From contig NZ_CP102453.1 in assembly GCF_024661895.1 (NCBI RefSeq), forward strand, positions 1,302,001 to 1,366,000: a stretch of DNA of 64,000 bases, in the 5' to 3' direction. A program made the position numbers and the translations under genes. Source of the DNA: Fundicoccus culcitae (GTDB lineage Bacteria > Bacillota > Bacilli > Lactobacillales > Aerococcaceae). This document shows positions 19,625-29,597 of this stretch, one piece after another. Under the pieces are notes generated by a model, which was not told the DNA's origin, did not search any database, and was given only the letters and a program-made list of their open reading frames with translations. The first letter of the stretch is position 1; each line of letters starts with the position of its first letter.

Positions 19625-20070
19625 GTTGTCCGGCACTTTCTGCCAGCACTTTAAACGCAAAATATTTCAGCTGTTTCCGACCATTTATCACTGGAGTATT
19701 TTGCTTGTTTTATTATTTTTATATAAGAATCGCGTTTAATCGTCCAGCACTTATAGCTTTAAAAACCACACAAAACAGTGATTAAAATCATCTCTGTTTT
19801 GTGTGGTAGTTTAATATATCTTTGTTTCGTTCATAACTGCCTCGACAATTGTTTGACTAATCGCCCGTTGTTTAGACTGCGCCCTCATATTTAAACATTG
19901 AGTGAGATACAGGTCAAAAGCGCGTGCTATCTCCAACACTAGAAAGTATGGTCATTAAGATTGCTTCGGGAAAAATCGTTTCAGTAACACCTGCAGCCGC
20001 TAATTTCTCGCTCACATAACGCATCGCTTCCTCTTTATCCATCCGTGATACTTGGTAGTTTGTCACAATC
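19625..20070 (+). repeat. Left copy (R1) of a 446-bp inverted repeat flanking the Thoeris locus
   Basis: The reverse complement matches 26587-27032 over the same length with scattered differences. On its minus strand it carries a broken gene: RMDKEEAMRYVSEKLAAAG, then a frame change at the same place as in R2, then LEIARAFDLYLTQCLNM. The strong hairpin at 19765-19807 (ACCACACAAAACAG) is part of it. The gene family was not recognised. The broken frame runs on to about 20110. Between 20110 and 20332 I see nothing. Confidence 0.8.
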
Positions 20071-20332
20071 CTTTGGCGAAATGCTTCTAAGGCTCTACTT
20101 ATTATGTTTCAACTTTATGTATTGTTAAATTTATTTATTAACACAGCTTATATACTCACATGTTTAATCAAAAAAGTATTTTTTATCACGCTACTAGAAC
20201 GACATAGAAAAATCACTAATGTATTTCCGATTCAAAAATAGATTAATTTTCACAAAATGAATCGTAATATTTCTATTAGTAAGTTGTATAAAACTGTACG
20301 AAAAAAATTAATTTCGAATTAAGTTCAGACAT

Positions 20333-21112
20333 TTATGAGTTATACAATATATCTAAACTATCCATAAAATTTTCATTAGCAAGGTATTTATTTTTCCATG
20401 CTATCAAAGATGAAAAATTAATTGATTCTAAATGTTCCATCTGCAACTTATAAAGAAAATCTGGTAAGTCCCTACTCTCATTAGTAAAAACCATACTGTC
20501 ATGGGTTACTTTCCTGTCTGGCAACCTTCTTTGAATAATTTGAGATGTGTTCAATTCATGGAAAATCCAAGGTGATTTCGATTGATTTTTAACAGTATCT
20601 TCAATATTTACTGAATTTGGGGTATTCAAAAAAATAAGACATTCTGTTCTATCTATCATACTGGTTAGAGAATTTGCCAACATTATGTATACTTGGTTAG
20701 TTGTAAAATTCCGCTTATAATAATCATAGGAATTGCCATCCAAGTTCAAACAATATCTATTATCAATTTCTCTTAACAAATCCGGCGCATATTTCCAAAC
20801 AAACGAATCAATAAATGATGTTAAACCAAAAGTTACGTGCAACCAGTTCGCTAGAACTTCAGCCCTTTCGAGATCATTATGGGAATGAGAAATAAATACA
20901 TCGAATTTTTGTTGTGGAAACCAATCTCCCATTAATTCTGTGGCATCAATCGATTCTTTAAAACTAAAACTCTGTACCTGCTCATTTAAAGTATTATGAA
21001 CTTTCTCTCTAGATTTTTCTAAATTAAAATCTCCATCTTGTTCTGATATTAAATCCCGTTTTAAAATATCAACTTCATAACTCTCAATTTTTAAATTATA
21101 TCCTTTATACAT
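20333..21112 (-). CDS. TIR-domain protein with N-terminal extension, third TIR of the Thoeris locus
   Basis: 259 residues, ATG at 21112 after GAGGAG. Residues 1-68 are a charged extension of unknown kind. A TIR fold follows: KFDVFISHSHNDLERAEVLA (69-88) is the first strand and helix, ECLIFLNTP is the central strand, and PWIFHEL supplies the catalytic Glu186 in the W-x3-E pattern. It differs from the two shorter ThsB-like proteins upstream and resembles general prokaryotic TIR proteins. It is the last gene of the operon, 18 bases after the second ThsB. It may be a third signal-making TIR with its own trigger, or a separate NADase effector (inference). Confidence 0.7.
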   Translation of the reverse strand: MYKGYNLKIESYEVDILKRDLISEQDGDFNLEKSREKVHNTLNEQVQSFSFKESIDATELMGDWFPQQKFDVFISHSHNDLERAEVLANWLHVTFGLTSFIDSFVWKYAPDLLREIDNRYCLNLDGNSYDYYKRNFTTNQVYIMLANSLTSMIDRTECLIFLNTPNSVNIEDTVKNQSKSPWIFHELNTSQIIQRRLPDRKVTHDSMVFTNESRDLPDFLYKLQMEHLESINFSSLIAWKNKYLANENFMDSLDILYNS

Positions 21113-21130
21113 AATGCAACTCCTCAGTAA

Positions 21131-21754
21131 TTACATTTTCTTCACTAACTCAAACTGTTCCTTTCTATTCCTTTTATCTTTGGCATCTTCTATATATTTA
21201 CTATAATTCTTTTTAAAATCATCGATATGAATTAATGAGATATAAGAATCTTTTTCAGAATCATAGAGACCAATACAAGAATTAGATTTAAACTTATCTT
21301 TTACATTTAGTACGTTTTTTCGTACTAAGTTTTTAAAATCCAAAATTGATCTAACAGACTGCTGCTCATTGCATATATTACAAATATGTGTAGACTGTTG
21401 ATAAATTAGATTCTCACTTTCTTCAGTATAGATAGCTACTACACCATTCGTTCTATTATCATCTCTATCTTCTAATGAATATCGTAATTCGTCGTATAAC
21501 CAATCATCATATTTCGATAAGATTAGATTCCATCGATATTGTAACGCTTCAGGAGTTAATAATACTATTGTAACTGATGTGTCTTTTATTTTTTCATATA
21601 AGTAATATTGAATAGTTTCATCAGACATTGAGCTTCTATCTACATCTTCAGATCTATTATAGACATCAATTGATTCATCAAATAATTCAACTAATTCCTC
21701 TTTTAAATCTTTACCATCACTAAACCTAAATGAGATAAATACATTAGTTCCCAT
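21131..21754 (-). CDS. thsB: ThsB-like TIR protein (second)
   Basis: 207 residues from the ATG at 21754, which has GGAAAGGTG before it; an in-frame start at 21778 is less likely. The N-terminus NVFISFRFSDGKDLKEEL matches the TIR-like fold of ThsB (DUF1863-type). VTIVLLTPEAL is the central strand, and WLYDEL gives Glu89 as the catalytic residue. A CxxC pair (CNIC) in the middle is unusual. It follows thsA by 33 bases. In Thoeris, ThsB senses phage and makes a cyclic ADP-ribose signal that activates ThsA. Confidence 0.75.
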   Translation of the reverse strand: MGTNVFISFRFSDGKDLKEELVELFDESIDVYNRSEDVDRSSMSDETIQYYLYEKIKDTSVTIVLLTPEALQYRWNLILSKYDDWLYDELRYSLEDRDDNRTNGVVAIYTEESENLIYQQSTHICNICNEQQSVRSILDFKNLVRKNVLNVKDKFKSNSCIGLYDSEKDSYISLIHIDDFKKNYSKYIEDAKDKRNRKEQFELVKKM

Positions 21755-21787
21755 TTTAATCACCTTTCCTTTTATCAATAGTCATGA

Positions 21788-23320
21788 TCACTTGGAGGAC
21801 GCAGCTAAATTGTCATAGATTTTATCTAAATTTGTCTTATATAGTTCTAGAATTTCAAAAATAAGATCCAGTAACAAATTGATTTTACCGGTATCATCAT
21901 TCTCATCTAATCCGTTAAATATAGACTCATCATTTAATTGATTTATTAATTCATTCATTTTTGGTAATCTATCATATCGTTGCACCGATTTCCACAAATC
22001 TTTTGCAAGATACCCAGTTAAACCAATAGGAATGATAAATTGACCATATTCTTTAGCTACACTGTATTCATCTAAAATACCATTTGATTTAATAATATCT
22101 CCATTAACTGGATCAGTTTTATTTCCAAAAACAATTATACATATGCCCGCATCTACCATGATTTTTTCTCTATAAGTATGATTTTGCTCTTGACTATATC
22201 CAGCAGGAAATGGGTGGATTGTTAAATCTTTACTTAATTTACTTCTACCAGCATATGCTTCTGCATCTAAAAAACCTTGCACAATATTTCTTCCAACACC
22301 TAAACCAAAACCAGATTTAACTTTATAATTCTCCTGACATAATCTAAACCCAAGTTTTTTAGTGAATTCACCTGCAACTCTTGTTGCCTCATCATTTTCG
22401 AAACCTAAAAAACTTTCTACTTTATCATAAGCACCTGATACAAATACTGTATTAGATAAAAAGCTATATTTAATGTGTGTTAAAATATCTGTCATTTCTT
22501 TATAATCATCAACCAGTACAGCGTTAATATTATAACGTTTTAGATCATTCACTCTTAATCTTTGCATGTTCTTTCGGTTTTTAAACGCTTCTTCTTTTTC
22601 ATTACTCTCAAGATTAATAAATTCCTGATCATCAATTGAAACTTTTTTTAATATACAATAGTGTCTTCTTCCAGAATCGCCTATCATAATTCTTACTTTA
22701 CTCAAAATATTTTGGAGATTGGGATCGTCAAAACTAAAACCAAAAAATAAAAACGTATGATTAATCAAATCATTCTGCAAAGCATTCAAAAACACTTCAT
22801 TTTTAGTATCATATAGCTCATAATCATCTTTGAGAATTACAGTATTATTTAAATTACCAATATCTCCATGCATCTTATAAATAGTTGTTTCCGCATCATC
22901 TGATTCAGATGTCATATCATCAACAGATTTTTTCACATCATACGCTTTATTAGCTTCCATTAATGATTTTTCTATGTAATCATCATAATTTGTTGTCCAA
23001 ATTTTATTTATAGGCAAAGCAGATAGTATCTTATGATTTTCGTTCACCTTTCCATACTCATTAATATGGTTTTTAAGTAAATCTGTAATAACCTGCCTTG
23101 ACCCACTTTCATTATAAATATATTGTGCTACAGATGTTAAGTCATGCTCTTTATGTACATCGATTCCGATATTTTTCGCTTCTTTTTCAAGGAGTTTAGC
23201 CCAACTAAGTCCCCCAGAAGGAATTGATAATCCAGCTCCAGCAAATAAAGCTGCATTACCATTAGTTAAAGCTCTTACATATTCACGTATTAATTCATCT
23301 TTTTTCAATCTACCATTCAT
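21788..23320 (-). CDS. thsA: Thoeris effector ThsA (SIR2 plus SLOG)
   Basis: 510 residues. The N-terminal SIR2 NADase domain has ALFAGAGLSIPSGG (24-37), Asn111 in TTNYDDY and His151 in YKMHGDIG. These two residues stand at almost the same positions as the catalytic pair of the characterised Bacillus ThsA. The C-terminal SLOG domain (about 290-480) has VFVSGAYD, GFGLGVGRNIVQGF and ICIIVFGNK, the pocket for the cyclic ADP-ribose isomer made by ThsB. On activation it depletes NAD+. It is cytoplasmic. The gene lies between two ThsB-like TIR genes. All key residues are present, so it is probably functional. Confidence 0.9.
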   Translation of the reverse strand: MNGRLKKDELIREYVRALTNGNAALFAGAGLSIPSGGLSWAKLLEKEAKNIGIDVHKEHDLTSVAQYIYNESGSRQVITDLLKNHINEYGKVNENHKILSALPINKIWTTNYDDYIEKSLMEANKAYDVKKSVDDMTSESDDAETTIYKMHGDIGNLNNTVILKDDYELYDTKNEVFLNALQNDLINHTFLFFGFSFDDPNLQNILSKVRIMIGDSGRRHYCILKKVSIDDQEFINLESNEKEEAFKNRKNMQRLRVNDLKRYNINAVLVDDYKEMTDILTHIKYSFLSNTVFVSGAYDKVESFLGFENDEATRVAGEFTKKLGFRLCQENYKVKSGFGLGVGRNIVQGFLDAEAYAGRSKLSKDLTIHPFPAGYSQEQNHTYREKIMVDAGICIIVFGNKTDPVNGDIIKSNGILDEYSVAKEYGQFIIPIGLTGYLAKDLWKSVQRYDRLPKMNELINQLNDESIFNGLDENDDTGKINLLLDLIFEILELYKTNLDKIYDNLAASSK

Positions 23321-23375
23321 TTATTCCACCTCAATCAAATTAAATAGGATAATTTAAGAGTTTTCTCTTCCACTA

Positions 23376-23873
23376 TTACCAAGTTGACGGTTTATTTAGA
23401 ATAGCATTCTCAATTAATCCAGGTATGTTACTTTTTATATCATTATAAACGTTTGTACTGATTTTATATTTTGAATCAAATGTAGTAATAAATTTTGAAC
23501 TTTTTTCTCCTTTTACTGTTACATATTCAAAAGGATTGTTACCTTTATTACTTTGTTGCCCTTTCAAATTTTTCAAATTATGTATATAAATTCCAACTAT
23601 TCCTTTATTTAATTCAATTGCCTTATTAATTTCATAATTTATCCATTTTCTATTCGCCGTCTCTTCACCTATCAATAAAACTAGGCATGATCTATTGTTT
23701 AACTGATTATCAATCCATCTCTTAATTTTGTCATCTGTTTTTTCTCTCACTTCTTCCCAATCATTATCAGAAAATGTTGAACTGTTATCTACTACCCCCA
23801 TGTTACGTATTTGACCTGCTCTTGTACTGTCATTACTGAAATGAAAACTGAAAAAAACTTGTCTTTTTACCAT
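23376..23873 (-). CDS. thsB: ThsB-like TIR protein (first)
   Basis: 165 residues from the ATG at 23873 (AAAGG upstream); a TTG nine bases earlier is possible. The fold runs RQVFFSFHFSNDSTRAGQIR, then CLVLLIGEETANRKWINYEI, where Glu81 in the W-x3-E pattern is the TIR catalytic residue. KGIVGIYIHNLKNLKG follows. This is the classic ThsB TIR-like (DUF1863) layout and size. It is the first gene of the operon, 55 bases before thsA. It is expected to sense phage infection and synthesise the cADPR-type messenger. Confidence 0.85.
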   Translation of the reverse strand: MVKRQVFFSFHFSNDSTRAGQIRNMGVVDNSSTFSDNDWEEVREKTDDKIKRWIDNQLNNRSCLVLLIGEETANRKWINYEINKAIELNKGIVGIYIHNLKNLKGQQSNKGNNPFEYVTVKGEKSSKFITTFDSKYKISTNVYNDIKSNIPGLIENAILNKPSTW

Positions 23874-23882
23874 TTTTCTCAA

Positions 23883-24394
23883 CCTTTCTTATTTATATTG
23901 TTATATTTATAATGTCACCAATTCGGCATTGTTTGCATGGAATATTTAATTTTTTCATTTGCTTAAGTACGATATAAAGATATAACTTTATTACTTCTCT
24001 GAAATACTTGAGAAACTATAAATAGTAACTAAATCACTTAATAATGTATTTAGTGATTTTCTAGTTCTTGAATACAAATAGTGTACAGATTATTCATCCA
24101 GTGCCTCCTAATAAATTTTTTTAATCATTTTGGTAATCGGCCTCATTCTAAAACGCATACATTTTATGGAGTTTTTCAAAAATATCATCTTTGATAGCTA
24201 TTGCTCTAGAGATTTATAACAACATTAACACTAGCTAATATTAAGCATAAAATATTATTATATTTAACATTATTATCTCACAGTAAACTACAGAATAGAT
24301 AGTTTTTTTCAATTTATTCCGAATAAAAACTACTTTCTTCAATGCTGAAAAATATCAACTAAGTTTTAAAATTTATTTCATATTTATAATAGGA
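23883..24394. other. Intergenic stretch upstream of the Thoeris operon
   Basis: AT-rich, no gene seen. A weak 8-base inverted repeat (AAATCACT and AGTGATTT, near 24026-24060) may be a terminator or an operator. Confidence 0.3.
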
Positions 24395-25186
24395 TTACTC
24401 TTGCCTACTTACATAGAAAATCTCTTTAAACCAATTATTAAATTGATAATCATTTGGTATTCCAATATCAAAGTTTGAAAATAGATATGTCTCAACATCC
24501 ATATCATCAAAAACATCAAATATCCAACCATCTGAATATTCAAACTTTTCAGATTCTTCAAAAGATAAATTATCTCTTATTTCTTTAATATATTCATCTG
24601 ATACTGAAACCGTCAAATATAATAGTATTTCATCAATAGGTTTATGAGCCACCAAAGAGTTCCCATGAGTATATTGACTAATAAGGGAATTTAATGATTT
24701 CCTCAAGGAGAATAAAAAGTTATAGTCATATTCCATTAAATAATCACTAGGTAAGAAAAAACTTAATTCTGAGTCTTGCAATTGTCCAATATGAGTACCT
24801 TTAGGAAGACTAGATAATTCTTCTAAATCATGATCAATATAATCAGAAAGAATATCTGTACCCGCACAAAATGAAATAGCAGCAAATAGACCATGATATT
24901 CAAAAACAGTTTTTGACCAAGCGTCATGAGATTGATATTCGTTTAAAAGAGATTGGATTGATTCATCAGAGTTTAAATTATCAGGAAATTTCGTCCATTC
25001 TAAAGCCTTTAGTATTCCTTTGATTTTATCTTGTCTTATTGGATTACCAGCTTCATATTTTTTCCAAGTCTGTACCCCAACACTAGCGATATTAGAAGCC
25101 TTCTGAACAGTTAACGCTAGCTCTAATCTTCTATCTTTAATAATTCTGGCTAATTCTTCAGTTTTTCTCATAGAATCTGTAGACAT
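24395..25186 (-). CDS. Xre-family HTH protein upstream of Thoeris
   Basis: 263 residues from the ATG at 25186, placed after AAAGGAGG; the longer frame to 25282 has no site. Residues about 8-65 form an Xre HTH (ELARIIKDRRLELALTVQKA, then VQTWKKYEAG). The remaining 200 residues are acidic and unrecognised. It is on the same strand as the Thoeris genes but 510 bases away, so it is likely a separate transcript. It could regulate the locus, or be an independent phage-derived regulator. Neither can be settled from sequence. Confidence 0.6.
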   Translation of the reverse strand: MSTDSMRKTEELARIIKDRRLELALTVQKASNIASVGVQTWKKYEAGNPIRQDKIKGILKALEWTKFPDNLNSDESIQSLLNEYQSHDAWSKTVFEYHGLFAAISFCAGTDILSDYIDHDLEELSSLPKGTHIGQLQDSELSFFLPSDYLMEYDYNFLFSLRKSLNSLISQYTHGNSLVAHKPIDEILLYLTVSVSDEYIKEIRDNLSFEESEKFEYSDGWIFDVFDDMDVETYLFSNFDIGIPNDYQFNNWFKEIFYVSRQE

Positions 25187-25363
25187 TGTTATCCTCCTTT
25201 TTGATATACCTAAACATTCAAACGTGGCATTAAAAGTGAACCAATTATCAATATCAATTAAATTCTTACAAAAATACAGCATTAAAGCTTATATTCAATA
25301 CTTAATGCTGTGTCTCACCAACCAATTTTTTTCTAACTAATTCCAATCAACTCTGACAGACAA

Positions 25364-25612
25364 TTACTCTTCCCTCTTCCTAGACACTACCATCCCAAAT
25401 CCCGCCACGATAGCTAAAGCAGCTACTCCAAAAATCACATATTATTGCTTTTCACCAGTATCCAGTAGTTCTTCATTTCTTTCTACTTTTTAGCAGCCTT
25501 TTACATTTTCAGTTGCCTCACTCTTTTCAACCGATTCCTATTCAACTTCCTTAGGATCAACTTCCATCACAGGCAACACTGGATCCAACACCACTTCACT
25601 TGAAATACATTC
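25364..25612 (-). pseudogene. C-terminal scar of an LPxTG-type surface protein
   Basis: On the minus strand the frame ends ELLDTGEKQ, one stop, YVIFGVAALAIVAGFGMVV, then SRKREE and a stop. That is a decayed sorting signal (LLDTG for LPxTG), membrane span and basic tail. Upstream the same frame holds acidic wall-spacer-like residues with more stops. The rest of the gene is missing. Confidence 0.6.
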
Positions 25613-26100
25613 TATCGAAACTTATATTCTTTTAATTAATATCACTTATTCTATAGTAATTTGAGTTTCATAAATCAATTATACAAATTTAAAGCTGTTA
25701 TTACTAGGTTAAAATCATAAATGTTTTTTATGTATAACTTTTACTGCTGTTTCTAGATTGCAATTTAAATATATTTATTCTATTTAATTGCATAAATTTA
25801 TATCGATTTTCATAATCTGCTGTTTCTTATCATATAAGCATGGAAAACCATTTCCTAAAATTCCGTTTAATAACATACTTTTTTATTAATTTAATTTCAT
25901 TCTTGAAATCATCAAAAGTAGTCATATTTCAAAAATTCCTTTAATAATATAATTACTTTAATACTATAAAATATTGCTATAAGAATCGTGGTTAATGAAA
26001 TGGTTTGTAAAAACAACAATGATTCCTCTAGCATAAACAGCTAAATGAACTTCAAAATACACAATAAAACTTAATATTCAATCAAACGAAGCAGAAAAAC
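25613..26100. other. Gene-free AT-rich stretch
   Basis: No reading frame or hairpin worth naming was seen. It lies between two surface-protein scars. Confidence 0.4.
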
Positions 26101-26166
26101 CCAGTATCATATGCTAATAATGCAACACCAGCAGATACATTGCCATCTACTGGAGAAGTTCAAACC
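26101..26166 (+). pseudogene. Short scar with LPSTGE sorting motif
   Basis: One open frame reads YANNATPADTLPSTGEVQ and then runs into an IS21 istB tail. It looks like the end of a wall-anchored protein, cut by the IS. Confidence 0.35.
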
Positions 26167-26586
26167 AACTCTTACTTGAATCATATCCTGATTAATAGTG
26201 AAGTCACAAAACGAGAACAACATGGTTTAGAAGTCTTCTAATGATTTCAGAAGAGGTTGAAAACCGTATCGCTCGATACTATTTTCACCGTTATCTCCCA
26301 ACTTCTATCCTGGAAGAATTAGAATCCCTACTCTTGCTTTGTTTGGAGGAAGATGAACCATCTGGTTATGAAATGGTTAGATTAGCCATTAGTTACATTG
26401 AAAAAAATAAAATAAGAAATAAGCTACTAGTTTTGTTCTATATCTAAACTAGTAGCTTTTCTGTTGATTAATATGTAATTTGGAAAGGTTCAGATAGGGG
26501 GAATGTCTTCTGCACTGATGGATCTATTTACCGCACTGAGTGGAGCTAAAGTCCGCACATGTGGAGTTATTCATCAACAATATTCA
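26167..26586 (+). mobile_element. Right-end remnant of a type C IS21 element, with its small third ORF
   Basis: It begins with the last residues of istB (HILINSEV.KREQHGLEVF). A copy of the small ORF follows at 26241-26447 (EEVENRIARYYFHRYLP), whose tail is frameshifted against the intact copy at 49563. Then come a hairpin terminator at about 26415-26462 and the GTGGAG-type terminal repeats, ending in CAATATTCA at 26586. R2 starts at the next base, so this element inserted into, or recombined with, the R2 copy. Confidence 0.75.
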
Positions 26587-27032
26587 GATTGTGACAAACT
26601 ACCAAGTATCAGGAATGGATAAAGAGGAAGCGATGCGTTATGTGACCGAAAAATTAGCGGCTGCAGGTGTTACTGAAACGATTTTTCCCGAAGCAATCTT
26701 AATGACCATACTTTCTAGTGTTGGAGATAGCACGCGCTTTTGACCTGTATCTCACTCAATGTTTAAATATGAGGGCGCAGTCTAAACAACGGGCGATTAC
26801 TCAAACAATTGTCGAGGCAGTTATGAACAAAACAAGTTATATTAAACTAACACACAAAACAATGATGATTGTAATCACTGTTTTGTGTGGTTTTTTTAAA
26901 GTTATAAATGCTGGACGATTAAGCGCGGTTCTTTGATAAAATAATAAAACAAGCAAAATACTCCAGTGATAAATGGTCGAAAATAGCTGAAATTTTTTGC
27001 GTTTAAAGTGCTAGCAGAAAGTGCCGGACAAC
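26587..27032 (-). repeat. Right copy (R2) of the 446-bp inverted repeat
   Basis: It is the inverted counterpart of 19625-20070. It carries on its plus strand the same broken gene: MDKEEAMRYVTEKLAAAG, a frame change at about 26718, then LEIARAFDLYLTQCLNM. Both copies share the same frame break, so the gene was already broken before duplication, or the two frames overlap by design. The gene family was not recognised. Confidence 0.8.
26849..26897 (+). terminator. Hairpin terminator inside R2
   Basis: CACACAAAACA pairs with TGTTTTGTGTG and is followed by seven T. The equivalent hairpin in R1 is at 19765-19807. Confidence 0.75.
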
Positions 27033-27158
27033 ACTCTAGCCTTCCAAAAATTATGAAAATAGATTATAGTAAATTTAGTAATTACAATGATTTATATTTG
27101 CTAAATAATATGAAGTCTTATACTTCAAATTTACAAATTAAAATATTAGGAGAACAAG

Positions 27159-29597
27159 ATGGAAAAAAGAAAATTTTGGATTGAATGGATGATAGTTGCA
27201 ATTGCAATAGTAATTATTTTTTTTAGTGTACTATGCGATGTCTTCGACATAATAATCTTTAAAATAGGATTAAGCAGCGCTCGATTTCTGGATTTAGTTA
27301 ATACTCTATTTAATATTCAAGCTTCTATTTCTACACTGGGAATTGCTTTATTAGCACTCTTAATAGATAGTATAGAAGAAAAAAGATATGGGGTTAAAAT
27401 TGGTAAATTCGTTATGACAAATCACATTAAACTATTAACTCACCAAGCAATAATAATTTTTGAAATTCTTCTATTAATTGTAAATTATATATTTTTGTTA
27501 TTCAATTGGTTAAATGCTAGCGTTTCAGTATTTTTAATAAGTACCTTTTTAATTATCTTTCTTTCAATGGATATTTTAATATTATTTTCAGATAAAGAAA
27601 CTGTTTATAAAGATATTCTAAATAATTTTAATGTAATTATATTAGAGAATGATATAAAAAAAATAAACAATATATTTATAAATTTAAATAATCATTTGGA
27701 AGAGCTATCTTTTGAACGAAAAACAATTGAATTGCAGGAAAATTTAGATTCCTATCATACCCTTTATGAAGATGGAAACGAAAAAACACGAGAATTGATA
27801 GAAACTAATTACACAGAGATGTTTATTAGAGTCTCTTATATAGAGGATCGATATACAAATGAGGTTTTATATAAATCATTTATTAAAATCTTAGAAATAG
27901 CAAATTCAAAAAAATATAAAATAAATTTCATAGATAACATGCAAAATCAGATTTACGATGTCATCGCCTCTTTACCTCAAAAATACTATTATAAAGAATA
28001 CGATTTCCCGTATATCAATATTTATAACTTAGTTTTGGTAAACGAAAAGATAACCAATAATGGTAATTTTAAAGAAAAAAAACAAACAGTTAATATTGCA
28101 AGAAATATTTATCCTCAAGTCTTTAAAATAATCGATTGGGATGCATCTTTTAGGAAAGCAAGAATATCAGGGTTCTATAGTTATCTTATGCAATTACTCA
28201 AGAATAATAACAATGGAGAAGGTCTTGAAGAGATTAATGAGTTTACTAAATCATTAATTGATAATAATGATATTGAATCAATAAATAATATTATTTCAAG
28301 AACAATTGACTTTGAAACTCGTTCTACTAATATATTTGTTAATGTACACTTGCTCAGTCTTTTTATATTCTTTTTCTATATATTATATGAATCTGAAACT
28401 TTAAATAATGATTCGATATTAAAAGAATCCACAGTTAAAATATTAAATAAAAACCAATCGAATATTAATGAATTTTTCTATCATTTAAATATTGAAAGCT
28501 CACTTTCAAATGATTTAATAAATTCCTTAAATAACCAGCTTAATAACTGGGAAATTTTACAACACTCACATTTAGAAGCAAAACTATTAATTATGGAAAA
28601 AGTAATTTATATTTTTTTGATTAGCGTACTTCTTAATAAGTCTAGAGATAGTTCAAGTTTAAATATATATTTTGAACATTTTAATTTTAAATTAAATAAT
28701 ATTTTAAACTATATAATAAAGGACGAATCAAACTTTAAACTTTACTATGAGGAGATAACTAATAAATTTATAGGTATAACTTTACACAATAAAGAACAGG
28801 CGTTTCAAATTATTCAAGAATCATATAATACTTTAAAAATAAAAGAGAAATTGTTTATATCAAATCATTATGAAGAAGAGAAATTCTATACTAAAGCTCA
28901 AAAAACACTTACTCTGGCAAATGAACATATAAATCAAAAGCTAAGTAATTTTTTTAATTATGATACAGAACTAAATAATAAGCAAAATGTTATTCTTGCA
29001 GATTGTTTTATATTACCAATCGAATTTTTTGATTATAGTGATTTTATGTTAATCGAGATCAGTAAAACAATAGAAAGCTTAATAATAAATGAATTATTGA
29101 ACAAGTTCAAAGAAATTATCAATACGCATACCTTTAATTATAAAGATAATGATACTTTAGAAAAAATAATGGGCTTAGTTGAAGACTATGATTCTATGAT
29201 AGGTAAGCATAATTCTTTCCTATTTTTTAATGATTTATTAGTGAAAAAATATGAGGAATTTTTAACTAGTATTAAAATATTAGATGTTAATGTTTTGAAA
29301 TTAACAGTAATATTTCTAAATTCAGATAGTATAAATTTTATTATTAATAAAACATCAATTATAATTGAGAAGTTAAAAGACGATGAAGTAATTAGTAATA
29401 ATTTTGTAAATGAAAAAGACGAACTGTATGAATTTAATGATATGGAAAGCGATCAATTATACAGATTTAATAAAGATGAATTATTAAGTTTATTCGCAAA
29501 TAAATATAGAAAAATAAATATAGAAGTTGATATTGAATATAATTTCAGAACTGATGAAAGATTGCCTAAAATCTGTGTTATCAATCTCGAAAAATAG
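27159..29597 (+). CDS. Large membrane-anchored protein of unknown function
   Basis: 812 residues, ATG at 27159 after AGGAG. Four hydrophobic segments lie in the first 145 residues (WMIVAIAIVIIFFSVLCDVF is the first). A long, Asn/Lys/Ile-rich, mostly helical cytoplasmic part follows, with further hydrophobic stretches near residues 400 and 480. Codon use is extremely AT-rich even for this window, a sign of recent transfer. No catalytic motif or known family was recognised. It stands alone between the Thoeris region and the IS block. A membrane-linked defence role would fit the setting but rests on location only. Confidence 0.7.
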   Translation: MEKRKFWIEWMIVAIAIVIIFFSVLCDVFDIIIFKIGLSSARFLDLVNTLFNIQASISTLGIALLALLIDSIEEKRYGVKIGKFVMTNHIKLLTHQAIIIFEILLLIVNYIFLLFNWLNASVSVFLISTFLIIFLSMDILILFSDKETVYKDILNNFNVIILENDIKKINNIFINLNNHLEELSFERKTIELQENLDSYHTLYEDGNEKTRELIETNYTEMFIRVSYIEDRYTNEVLYKSFIKILEIANSKKYKINFIDNMQNQIYDVIASLPQKYYYKEYDFPYINIYNLVLVNEKITNNGNFKEKKQTVNIARNIYPQVFKIIDWDASFRKARISGFYSYLMQLLKNNNNGEGLEEINEFTKSLIDNNDIESINNIISRTIDFETRSTNIFVNVHLLSLFIFFFYILYESETLNNDSILKESTVKILNKNQSNINEFFYHLNIESSLSNDLINSLNNQLNNWEILQHSHLEAKLLIMEKVIYIFLISVLLNKSRDSSSLNIYFEHFNFKLNNILNYIIKDESNFKLYYEEITNKFIGITLHNKEQAFQIIQESYNTLKIKEKLFISNHYEEEKFYTKAQKTLTLANEHINQKLSNFFNYDTELNNKQNVILADCFILPIEFFDYSDFMLIEISKTIESLIINELLNKFKEIINTHTFNYKDNDTLEKIMGLVEDYDSMIGKHNSFLFFNDLLVKKYEEFLTSIKILDVNVLKLTVIFLNSDSINFIINKTSIIIEKLKDDEVISNNFVNEKDELYEFNDMESDQLYRFNKDELLSLFANKYRKINIEVDIEYNFRTDERLPKICVINLEK

